Shown here: positions 8,394 to 15,383 of the stretch, in pieces
Position numbering within the stretch: the stretch's first letter is position 1
Layout of the letters: each line of letters begins with the position of its first letter
Source: Candidatus Bathyarchaeota archaeon
GTDB lineage: Archaea; Thermoproteota; Bathyarchaeia; TCS64
DNA: 43,292 nucleotides
Direction of reading: 5' to 3'
NCBI GenBank assembly: GCA_018396695.1
Contig: JAGTQU010000009.1
Span: 1 to 43,292, forward strand
Program-made: the position numbers and the translations under genes
Notes under the pieces: generated by a model
What the model was told of the DNA's origin: nothing
Databases searched by the model: none
Seen by the model: only the letters and a program-made list of their open reading frames with translations

Positions 8394-8930
8394 ATGGCTG
8401 AAGAGAAAATCTTTGTATCTTTAGATGATGCAGCACATGAAGTTGAGGTAGCAATAACGAGGCTGGCTTTACTACATCTAGCTTTTTCTAAAACCCTTAT
8501 CGAGGAACTGGGTGAAGAAAAAGGCAGGGAGCTGATCCTAAAGTCGATTATGGAATACGGAAAACGTGTCGGGGAGAGAATAAAGCGGGGTTTGCCGGAT
8601 CTGCCAAAATACGGCGTCCATAAAGAGAAGATAGGGGAAAGAGTATACGGCTGCGTTCTAGCGAGAATCTTCCGAGAGTATGGTGAACAAGATGTTGGCA
8701 GTTTTTACTGCTACGTCGATCCAGCTAAATCTATGGCAGTAGAACCCGAAACGAAACTCATACACAATGATTGCGCCGCCTGTGGAGACGATTACTGCAC
8801 CTTCGTGAAAATAACTACAACAGAAAAGGAGAGAGCAGACTTCGAAAATATGAGGGGAGAATGGAAAAACATAGATCCCCGCCTGGCTAAAGGGTTAAAA
8901 GATAGCAAAAAGTATTTGGAAAGGGTCTGA
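8394..8930 (+). CDS. L-2-amino-thiazoline-4-carboxylate hydrolase-like protein
   Basis: 178 residues from ATG 8394, which has aaggt about seven bases upstream; an in-frame TTG at 8334 would add 20 residues lacking resemblance to the family. The N-terminal half is helical (EVEVAITRLALLHLAF, ELILKSIMEYGKRVGERI). The C-terminal half has the family hallmark NDCAACGDDYC, a likely metal site, preceded by GSFYCYVDPAKS. This small family was named for the ATC hydrolase step in bacterial conversion of racemic ATC to cysteine; many members are of unknown function. It sits beside amidohydrolase and nitrilase genes, suggesting use of sulfur- or nitrogen-bearing small molecules, but substrate identity is inference only. 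Confidence 0.65.
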   Translation: MAEEKIFVSLDDAAHEVEVAITRLALLHLAFSKTLIEELGEEKGRELILKSIMEYGKRVGERIKRGLPDLPKYGVHKEKIGERVYGCVLARIFREYGEQDVGSFYCYVDPAKSMAVEPETKLIHNDCAACGDDYCTFVKITTTEKERADFENMRGEWKNIDPRLAKGLKDSKKYLERV

Positions 8931-9097
8931 GTCTTGGGCTTTATATTCAAAGAGTCTTTTTCATCGGCTTTTTTGGTACACTACCATAGAAGTTTCAACA
9001 AGTGGTTAAACCTGCAAAACTTAATTTTTAGTGTTGTGATTAACCAGAAATAATTATTCCAAATAATATCGTATCCTTTCTCTCTACATTTAATACA

Positions 9098-9106
9098 TTA
9101 TAAAAT
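9098..9106 (+). promoter_or_regulatory. TATA box, leaderless start of gene at 9127
   Basis: The sequence ttataaaat is centred about 25 bases before TTG 9127, the usual TATA-to-start-site distance in archaea. The transcript would then begin at or next to the TTG, and indeed there is no ribosome-binding site before it. Confidence 0.55.
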
Positions 9107-9126
9107 AGGAACCAAACTTTCAACAT

Positions 9127-9612
9127 TTGGAATTAGCCGGCCAGCTTGGAGTCTTCGAAATCCTCATAAATCGGGCGAAGAAAAATATTAAAAGAATCAA
9201 GTTGTTCAGGAGCTTGGAGGTCACACCTGAGGAAGAGGAGGAGATCATAAAAAAGGTTGCAGATAAGATCAAAGAGTATGGAATGAATGCGGCAGCGATC
9301 ATGATGCTGCAGACCTTCAAACCCATGGCATACATAAGCGGGCAAACCGGGCGCTTCTTTATCAGCCCCATTCTCTATGGCCTAGGTGAGAAAATCTCCG
9401 TCGGAGCTGAGAAATTATTCATCGTCTTCGAGAATAGAGATAATATAGAAAAATTGATCAGGATGCTAGAGCAGATGACAGAAGAAGAGGAGATGAAGAA
9501 AAAAGAAGAATCAGAGAAGATAGATAAACAGAAAGGAGTAGGAGAGCCAAGAAGAAGGTTTAGACGTTTTCTCCACATCTCTAACCGTTTTCAGGACTCT
9601 CCAATATTATAA
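9127..9612 (+). CDS. Conserved-looking protein of unknown function, helical and charged
   Basis: 161 residues from TTG 9127 (MELAGQLGVFEI...). The start is chosen because a TATA box is placed for a leaderless transcript beginning there. The N-terminal half has basic helices (RAKKNIKRIKLF) and an acidic helix (TPEEEEEIIKKVADKIKEYG). A semi-hydrophobic segment follows (AAAIMMLQTFKPMAYISG, then FFISPILYGLGEKI), which may pack against a membrane or bury in a fold. The C-terminal ~40 residues are highly charged (MTEEEEMKKKEE, RRRFRRFL) and probably disordered. No domain recognised. It stands alone between two oppositely oriented or unrelated units. Confidence 0.6.
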   Translation: MELAGQLGVFEILINRAKKNIKRIKLFRSLEVTPEEEEEIIKKVADKIKEYGMNAAAIMMLQTFKPMAYISGQTGRFFISPILYGLGEKISVGAEKLFIVFENRDNIEKLIRMLEQMTEEEEMKKKEESEKIDKQKGVGEPRRRFRRFLHISNRFQDSPIL

Positions 9613-9759
9613 TCCCGCATCCCCCATTAGCTGGACTACATCCTCCAAGAAAGGGTAACGATAACAAGGAATTGTTAAGAGGATTTCACACAAGGGGAAT
9701 ATGCAGATCCCTTAATATAAGGGCAAGAAGCAAAGTTTTCATTTTAAAATCATCAAAAT

Positions 9760-9766
9760 AAAAAAA
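9760..9766 (-). terminator. Oligo-T terminator of the four-gene membrane operon
   Basis: On the minus strand a run of seven T occurs about 24 bases after the stop of the last operon gene (9790), inside a generally T-rich stretch. It suits an archaeal intrinsic terminator, and also separates the operon from the convergent gene at 9127-9612. Confidence 0.4.
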
Positions 9767-9789
9767 GGGGAATATATTCATTTAAGCCT

Positions 9790-10422
9790 TTAGGGTACGC
9801 CCAACAATGCTTTTATGAAGTTTACAACATTTTCAGTCCATGTTCCGAGTGCAGTTATGAACCAGCCGAACTCCATTCCCCAAGAGATGCCTAGGCCTGC
9901 CATCAAGATTATGCGCCCGAACCTCGCGAAGCCTCCTAACACGCCTTTATGCTCTTTCGTGTAGATAAAGTAGAGGATGGCACATAAGCTGGCTATCCCT
10001 GCGAATACGGCTGAAACAGTTGTATATGGATCTTTGGCCGCAAGGATCGTTTCTCCTATGCTCCTGACCTGTCCTACTATCTGGCCCTCAAGGGCTCCCC
10101 CTATCAGGATCCCTATACCTATCGCGGTTAGGAGAGCAACAGGATACCGTGACACCCACCCCCAAGGTGTCAATCTTCCTAAAGTGAGGATAGCTAGGAT
10201 CAACGGGATAATCAGCAAGATCCTTCCTGATAATATGGGGGTTATTCCTGTGGTTTGAACAGCAAGGAGGCCGTACATAAGCGCGTGGGCACATCCGGCC
10301 CCTATGATTATGTGTTCTATAAGCCTGTAATATGGATTCTCTCTCCAGACGAGAGTCATTATTCCGATAGCTATGAAGCTTGACCAGCCCAACCAGAAAA
10401 GCTCCCAGGACAATCCTCTCAC
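9790..10422 (-). CDS. Operon gene 4: six-span membrane protein, unknown function
   Basis: 210 residues with about six transmembrane segments (near 8-26, 34-59, 68-88, 93-116, 137-155, 169-196) and short loops. Span 2 holds a histidine pair in EHIIIGAGCAHALMYG; histidines and a cysteine inside a membrane helix could bind a metal or cofactor, though this is only a visual suggestion. Other features are GLSWELFWLGW at the N-terminus and GMEFGWF in the last span. Its start ATG overlaps the stop of gene 3 by four bases (ATGA), implying coupled translation. It resembles gene 2 of the operon in topology. I do not recognise a family. Confidence 0.7.
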   Translation of the reverse strand: MRGLSWELFWLGWSSFIAIGIMTLVWRENPYYRLIEHIIIGAGCAHALMYGLLAVQTTGITPILSGRILLIIPLILAILTLGRLTPWGWVSRYPVALLTAIGIGILIGGALEGQIVGQVRSIGETILAAKDPYTTVSAVFAGIASLCAILYFIYTKEHKGVLGGFARFGRIILMAGLGISWGMEFGWFITALGTWTENVVNFIKALLGVP

Positions 10423-11267
10423 CTCCTCCCAAGCCTCTTTTTGCCGAAATATGCTATATTCCCGATAGCGACGAGCACTAGGGTAGGGATGCTTGCAAGA
10501 TTCTTCATGTCCGTAATCTTCGCCGCGAGGCCAGGCTCGCCGATAAAGTTCTCCATAGCTGCGCAGCCTGTTGGACCAGAAAGGTATCCCTTAGCCATCC
10601 CTGCTACCCAGTAGGATACTGCACTCATCTCGTTGCCCGAAGCGGTCATCCATAACTGTGGGATCTCTGGATGTGTGGCATACCATTGTCGAACGTATTT
10701 GTCCATTGAGGTACCTGTAGAAAATGACACGATAATCGAATGGAAATCTTTATAGCTGTCAACTTTCTGAAGGAGGGGAATATTCTCGAGCGGGGTTCCA
10801 AGGTAATCTACTGAAACTGCTTTTCTGATGCTGTCGCGGAATGCGGCTACCATCACCTCCTCCCCTGGGACATAACCAAGATAGACATAATTCTCACCGT
10901 ATTTAGCATCGAACCTATCTGGATTTGCATAACTTATGCCGAAGAGATTGGGGGGTCCTGCATCGGCGTAAACAGCTACGATGACCACATTGATCTTCTT
11001 TGACCATAAGTATTTTAGCGTGGCTGTGAAGCCTCCTTTTACCTCATCCCATCCGCTTCCAGACATCTCCTGAAAGAACAGTACATTAGAACCCGGTGGT
11101 ATCTCCTGTATAGCTTTTATAAAGTCTGCCGCCGGAGCTCCGACTGGAACTGGTAGCCCAAGTGGATGGAGTATTGGAATTATTAGGAATACGAAGACTG
11201 CGATCGCTAAAACCCACTGTGGGAAGTTCAGAAGTTTATCCCAAATTGTTTCCTCTTTTTTCATCAT
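10419..11267 (-). CDS. Operon gene 3: membrane-anchored soluble domain, unknown function
   Basis: 282 residues. One transmembrane helix near the N-terminus (about 17-37, WVLAIAVFVFLIIP) and one near the C-terminus (about 257-272) flank a ~215-residue soluble domain. The domain has alternating strand and helix character (NVLFFQEMSGSGWDEVKGG, KKINVVIVAVYADAG, FHSIIVSFSTGTSMDKYV), suggesting an alpha/beta fold, and a small-residue-rich segment GYLSGPTGCAAMENFIGEPG. The first gene of the operon has the same two-anchor layout. The ribosome site gaggtggg lies directly upstream; with two successive ATGs, the second (11264) may be the true start. No catalytic motif recognised. The domain could face either side of the membrane. 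Confidence 0.7.
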   Translation of the reverse strand: MMKKEETIWDKLLNFPQWVLAIAVFVFLIIPILHPLGLPVPVGAPAADFIKAIQEIPPGSNVLFFQEMSGSGWDEVKGGFTATLKYLWSKKINVVIVAVYADAGPPNLFGISYANPDRFDAKYGENYVYLGYVPGEEVMVAAFRDSIRKAVSVDYLGTPLENIPLLQKVDSYKDFHSIIVSFSTGTSMDKYVRQWYATHPEIPQLWMTASGNEMSAVSYWVAGMAKGYLSGPTGCAAMENFIGEPGLAAKITDMKNLASIPTLVLVAIGNIAYFGKKRLGRR

Positions 11268-11279
11268 CCCACCTCTAAC

Positions 11280-11927
11280 TCACGTAATGGCTGTTTTCTC
11301 CTTCTGTATGATCGTCCGTATACAGACGACGATGCTTATCATCGCGGCCGTCAGAACAGCCACTCGGGCGGCGGGGGTCATGACATATTTCAAGAACCAG
11401 TCCCCTACACCCGTCATGGGCGGGAATATGGCACACACGATAGGCATCTCTTTTAAGAAGTAGGATAGACCCCCGATGAGCAGAGCTAAGCCCTCCAGCC
11501 TAGTGATCCTCATCGCACGATAGACCCCCATCGTCGAGAAGATTAGGTTGAGACCCCATAGGGTAGCTGTGGCAGGGATCACCGTCTGCATGTACATGGT
11601 GACGTACTGTGTGCCTGAAAGCCCCATCCCGTAGCCAATCGCGAGGAAGATTAAGAAAGACGCTATGGCAATTAGGCTGTAGTACCTCGCCTTGGGATCG
11701 CGCGAGGGGGGTTTTATGGTTCTAAGCGTGTGGTATCTCAGCATTAAGGCTGAGCCCAAGATTGTCACGAAGTTATATATTATGACCCCCCAAGTTAATA
11801 TCTCCTTCCTGAATGCTGCCAACGGTTCTAGGGCTAGAAAGTACTCCACTAACAAGATAGCTGCCACTATGGAGATTATATACATGGGGACATGGGATCT
11901 TACGACTACATTAGCCATCTTCGACAC
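11280..11927 (-). CDS. Operon gene 2: six-span membrane protein, unknown function
   Basis: 215 residues with about six hydrophobic spans (near 14-32, 46-66, 83-105, 115-137, 146-166, 185-207). Loops are short and positively charged ones (RYHTLRTIKPPSRDPKARYY, YRAMRITRLEG) indicate their cytoplasmic side. It begins three bases after gene 1 and ends 12 bases before gene 3, so translation is likely coupled. No transporter or enzyme signature is visible. Proline and small residues within spans 4 and 6 (VIPATATLWGLN, MTPAARVAVLTA) are consistent with a channel-forming or helix-packing subunit. It is probably the membrane partner of the single-domain proteins on each side. Confidence 0.7.
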   Translation of the reverse strand: MSKMANVVVRSHVPMYIISIVAAILLVEYFLALEPLAAFRKEILTWGVIIYNFVTILGSALMLRYHTLRTIKPPSRDPKARYYSLIAIASFLIFLAIGYGMGLSGTQYVTMYMQTVIPATATLWGLNLIFSTMGVYRAMRITRLEGLALLIGGLSYFLKEMPIVCAIFPPMTGVGDWFLKYVMTPAARVAVLTAAMISIVVCIRTIIQKEKTAIT

Positions 11928-11930
11928 TTC

Positions 11931-12719
11931 CTACATTTTTAAGACGTTTATTAGCGCGTCGATGTGCATTAAGCCTGTAAGAATGCCAAGGACTCCGATC
12001 CCGATCAGGAATATTTTGACGATATCTTCGCCAGCCAGGGTGGCCGTCATCGAGGGATCCCCTGACACTAAAGTCCCCGCAGCTAGTACTTCCTCGCAGA
12101 TCAGTACATAGTCGCATGAGATAGCTTGCCCATACATTGCAGTCCATCTTGTGGTCCCACCAATGTTTATCGCTCCGATCTGCGCCGCCACCGCGTGGCT
12201 CTGTATCTCCGTGTAGAAAACACCAACCTGAACATTGAGAGCTACGTTGTTCCTAAGTACTGTACCGCATCTTGCGATCTTATAGGCAGAAGGTCCATAA
12301 TATAGAATATTGTCCTCCCTATACAGCTCGGGTTTTCCCTCCTCCGCATAAGCCGATTGAGCAATTCCCTGAACAACCGGGATTATCTCCGCAACTCCAG
12401 GAAGACTCGTATAGACTGGCACCTCCTGCTTGGCGGCAAGTTTGAGCGTGTGTTTATAGACGTTCAAAGCGGAGATGACCGCAGGCCCCCACTCACCGGA
12501 GATCTGACCAAAATCACCAACGGAATAATGAATAGGTCTACCCATCTCTGCGCATCTGCCTATCCCCTCCTCAATTGCATCAACCGCAGGAATCCTACGT
12601 ATCCGTGGAATTGGCTTCCCTTTCGAAACCATCCATAGATAGTAGCTCATCATCGCAAAGAGAAGTACTAGAACAATTAAGTCGAAAATTACTCCAGTCT
12701 TCAACATTGCATTTTCCAA
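11931..12719 (-). CDS. Operon gene 1: DUF6754-like membrane-anchored protein
   Basis: 262 residues. The N-terminal transmembrane helix (about 8-29) is followed by the conserved-looking basic linker GKPIPRIRRIPAVDAIEEGI. The soluble domain then runs through GRCAEMGRPIHYSVGDFG, QIGAINIGGTTRWTAMYGQA and LAAGTLVSGDPSMTATLAGED. A C-terminal helix at about 235-255 ends the protein. From memory this matches proteins annotated only as DUF6754 in archaea and bacteria; this could not be checked here. A domain of ~200 residues between two membrane anchors is also seen in gene 3. An AT-rich TATA element 20-35 bases ahead of the ATG suggests a leaderless transcript. It leads the operon 12719-9790. Confidence 0.7.
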   Translation of the reverse strand: MENAMLKTGVIFDLIVLVLLFAMMSYYLWMVSKGKPIPRIRRIPAVDAIEEGIGRCAEMGRPIHYSVGDFGQISGEWGPAVISALNVYKHTLKLAAKQEVPVYTSLPGVAEIIPVVQGIAQSAYAEEGKPELYREDNILYYGPSAYKIARCGTVLRNNVALNVQVGVFYTEIQSHAVAAQIGAINIGGTTRWTAMYGQAISCDYVLICEEVLAAGTLVSGDPSMTATLAGEDIVKIFLIGIGVLGILTGLMHIDALINVLKM

Positions 12720-12738
12720 ATAAATATTATAAGTACAG

Positions 12739-12754
12739 TATAATTTATTTAATA
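12739..12754 (-). promoter_or_regulatory. TATA-like element of the four-gene membrane operon
   Basis: On the minus strand the stretch reading attaaataaattata is centred about 28 bases before the first operon ATG (12719). That spacing places transcription start at or near the ATG. No ribosome site precedes the gene. Confidence 0.4.
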
Positions 12755-13331
12755 CTTTCTATAGGCGGATTTAGGCTTATTGGTTCTCACTTAGCCCTCG
12801 TTTAGCTCAAATACAGACCGAGAAAGGATCCGAGGACCGATATAGTCTCAATAAAAGAGAGATCGGTACTAATATCAAGTATAATAATGGACTAAAGAGT
12901 TGACAGTTGGATCATTATAACCGTCTGGGGCTTTTTACCATCAGTTAAAAAGGGAAGTCATATGAGCATTCTCCTCAATTCGAGGCCTTCCTCGATCCAG
13001 TCTGCAAAGCCACCGAGGCGTCGGAGAGGCGATAGTCAACGCCGACTTGCGAAGATGAGTGCAAAGATCAACGAAACCATTCGAGACGGGTTGCCTCACG
13101 ACTAGGTCAAAGACATCATAGAGGATAGCTAAAGCCTTTAAGAACATATGACTACCATTTATTCAATCAATTCTTGCTATCTAGTTTAAGCCAGATGATC
13201 TCATCTAGATCCTCCTGTTTCGCTAATAACTGAGCTGCGTAGTGGCTAAGGTTTTAATGTTAAAAATCTGAGAAATCAGGCAAAGATTTATGTTTGTTTT
13301 ATTCTTATGTAAGTGTAGGTGCTTTCTAACT
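12755..13331. other. Intergenic stretch, no convincing gene
   Basis: About 575 bases upstream of the membrane operon. The middle part (12960-13110) is more GC-rich than its surroundings and open in two opposed frames: plus-strand 12960-13103 (MSILLNSRPSS...RDGLPHD) and minus-strand 12941-13147. Both have unusual composition, arginine-rich and low-complexity on the plus strand, and neither has a ribosome site. I see no RNA gene or repeat. It may be a worn-out gene. Near the right end aggtg (about 13316-13320) is the ribosome site of the next gene. Confidence 0.4.
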
Positions 13332-13685
13332 ATGAGAAGCTATATCAAGATTTATGGCCCACCCGTAGTGAAGGCCATCAAAGCCTTAGAGAAGGTCGCC
13401 ATCGATGTCCCTGAAGTTTGTATTATGGACACATTCATCGAATCATATATGCCAACTTTTGATTCCCGAGAGGGGATAATAGGATACTTTTCTGGTCTAG
13501 GCGAGATCTCAGTCGAGAGGTGCGACAAGATTATCAGCAAGTCGGGGGAGATGTTAGGGGATTATGACTTCTACTTCGAGTGGTTCAAGGAACCCAGCAT
13601 AGACGAACTGAACAACCTTATAGAGAAGATCGATGTAGCGCTCGCCCCTCTTGGATGTAAATATACGATCACGACAAGGAGATAA
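13332..13685 (+). CDS. Small alpha/beta protein of unknown function
   Basis: 117 residues from ATG 13332, with aggtg about 11 bases upstream; the frame is open further back, but the upstream residues (FVLFLCKCRCF) look non-native. The pattern is compact alpha/beta: SYIKIYGPPVVKAIKALEKVA, then PEVCIMDTFIESYMP, GIIGYFSGLGEIS, DFYFEWFKEP, and a final helix-strand LNNLIEKIDVALAPLGCKYTI. Two cysteines lie far apart. It looks like a folded cytoplasmic protein with good codon statistics. I have no family name for it, though the type is common in uncultured archaea. It is monocistronic as far as can be seen. Confidence 0.65.
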   Translation: MRSYIKIYGPPVVKAIKALEKVAIDVPEVCIMDTFIESYMPTFDSREGIIGYFSGLGEISVERCDKIISKSGEMLGDYDFYFEWFKEPSIDELNNLIEKIDVALAPLGCKYTITTRR

Positions 13686-13769
13686 GAGAAGACTCAGACA
13701 TCACAGACCAATGTTTCTCATTTTTTTGAAGCGCATCCGCAGAAGTAAGGTCGTTCTTGTTCCATCTAT

Positions 13770-13937
13770 TCAGCCATTGCTATTCGTATGTCTTGCTCCT
13801 TCCGAACCTTCTGCAGCCTCTATCACTCTATCGCCGTTGTAGAAGATCCTGAGAAAGAACAACCACTCTAGAATCCTCTTGTCAGCCTCCTCTCTAATCA
13901 AACCCTTAAACTCGTTAATGGAAAGCGTCTTCTTCAT
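13770..13937 (-). CDS. Small ORF of 55 residues, probably with an altered C-terminus
   Basis: From ATG 13937 the frame encodes MKKTLSINEFKGLIREEADK, then RILEWLFFLRIFYNGDRVIE, with good coding character up to about residue 44. It ends in low-complexity EGSEGARHTNSNG. Shifting frame by one base near the stretch encoding EGSEG gives RKEQDIRIAMAE followed by TAG (stop at 13766-13768), which looks more natural. The gene may thus have a recent indel. The charged-hydrophobic helical pattern would suit a small regulatory or antitoxin-like protein, but no family is recognised. Confidence 0.4.
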   Translation of the reverse strand: MKKTLSINEFKGLIREEADKRILEWLFFLRIFYNGDRVIEAAEGSEGARHTNSNG

Positions 13938-14180
13938 CGTCTATGAGGTAAAAACGATCTAGAAGCCCTTAAAATGCTTATTTTAAGCGTGGGAGAATGC
14001 AGAGAGCCTAGGTCTTAGAAAAACAGGTTTACATATAATAATTTTTAATGATATTGAAAGGGCTATAATCCTGAGAGGCTAAAAACATCGTGAATGCCTT
14101 TGGCAATGATAAGGATAATATTTATTACATAAATTACCGTATAAGACTTAGATAAAATGCGTCTTTGAAGCGTATCTACG

Positions 14181-15260
14181 ATGGCAGATACTTCTTTTCA
14201 AAAGTTTGAACCTTCGTGTGTTAATTTGTTCATTACGAACCTCTGTAACAGGAGATGCCCCTTCTGTTATCTTAATGACTGGGTCACAAACAAGGAGGAC
14301 GATGCGCATCACATGTCTTTGAAAAGCCTTGACACTTACATTCATTGGCTGCAGAAATCCAGAGTTTATAAGGTGAAGTTAGCAGGAGGAGAGCCTATGC
14401 TTCACCCTAATTTACTGGATTTTATTCATGAGTTAAAGAGGAGTCGCATTGGGATCGATGCCATCCTAACAAACGGTTTAGGCGACACAGAATTATATGA
14501 AAAAGTAGCAGACCTTACCGGAACCAATTGGCTTGTTAACGTGATGAACCCGGAAACCTATACCAAGGATGAATGGGAGTTACTCAATAACAACCTTGAG
14601 GTGTTGAAGTGGAAAAATGAAAATGTGCCTGTGAGCCTTTCAGGGTTTGATACCAGCAGCCTTAGACGTCTATGTCTCTCGATCACGTTTTATAGGATCA
14701 ACCAAGAGTACGGCTATATAATCGAGTTGGCTAAAAGATATGGGGTTCCAGTGATAAGGTACGATGTCAGCAGGCCATCGTCTAATAAAAGCAATATCCA
14801 TGTTGATTTCGATTCACTGATGAGGATTAAACCCACGCTGATGGATTTCGTCAGAGATTGTGTGAGCGAGGGGGTCAAACCTGGCTTGGATGATGCGCTT
14901 CCCTATTGCGTCTTCACACAAGAAGAGCTGAAGTTCTTATATCTTTTTAGTAATTTTCAGTCGATCTGTATGCCGGTTATGGATGTGATGCCGGACCTCA
15001 CAATCGGATATTGCACGTCTATGCGCGGGGTAACACCTTCTTTTACTCTTGAAGACATGACAGCAAGTAAAATATTTAATGAGCTACTCGTAAAAACCGA
15101 GGAATATAGAAATTTTCAACTCGCACGTTGCTATGGGTGCTATAACTCAGATATGAAATTGTGTCAGGGTTATTGTCTAAGATTTAAATCGGATTTCTTA
15201 GAACATAGAAAAGAAAATGGGATTAAAAAAAAGAAAAGATGGTTCACATTGAGGATTTGA
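14181..15260 (+). CDS. Radical SAM protein with cysteine-rich C-terminus (SPASM/twitch-like)
   Basis: 359 residues. The radical SAM cluster motif is CNRRCPFC with Cys 22, 26 and 29 (CX3CX2C), and GGEP at 69-72 contacts SAM. The C-terminal ~100 residues carry further cysteines at 263, 283, 298, 337, 340, 348 and 352, in a SPASM-like pattern, implying at least one auxiliary Fe-S cluster. SPASM enzymes commonly modify peptides (RiPP maturases) or proteins, or act on small molecules. The tail is very basic (KKKKRW). No peptide precursor gene is obvious within 300 bases; a GTG-initiated 21-residue frame at 14090-14155 is weak. TATA-like sequence near 14113-14125 gives a short leader. Substrate unknown. 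Confidence 0.8.
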   Translation: MADTSFQKFEPSCVNLFITNLCNRRCPFCYLNDWVTNKEDDAHHMSLKSLDTYIHWLQKSRVYKVKLAGGEPMLHPNLLDFIHELKRSRIGIDAILTNGLGDTELYEKVADLTGTNWLVNVMNPETYTKDEWELLNNNLEVLKWKNENVPVSLSGFDTSSLRRLCLSITFYRINQEYGYIIELAKRYGVPVIRYDVSRPSSNKSNIHVDFDSLMRIKPTLMDFVRDCVSEGVKPGLDDALPYCVFTQEELKFLYLFSNFQSICMPVMDVMPDLTIGYCTSMRGVTPSFTLEDMTASKIFNELLVKTEEYRNFQLARCYGCYNSDMKLCQGYCLRFKSDFLEHRKENGIKKKKRWFTLRI

Positions 15261-15383
15261 CATACCAATAATTGCAGGATAATATGTAACGTTTAAAAAA
15301 TGTGATAATAGAATAAACGTATTGTTTTAGGGAGCAGAAATAAATAATCTTTAGACCCCTAGAAAGGTCAGTGAAGAGAAGTA

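Noticed and set aside
10088-10432. Minus-strand alternative frame, arginine-rich
   Set aside because: It overlaps the six-span membrane gene in another frame; its composition is that of a shifted reading of hydrophobic codons.
12941-13147. Two opposed ORFs in a GC-richer patch
   Set aside because: Neither has a ribosome site or natural composition; kept only as a note on the intergenic region.
14090-14155. GTG-initiated 21-residue frame before the radical SAM gene, considered as a peptide precursor
   Set aside because: It overlaps the TATA-like region of the radical SAM gene, lacks a ribosome site and has no leader/core character.
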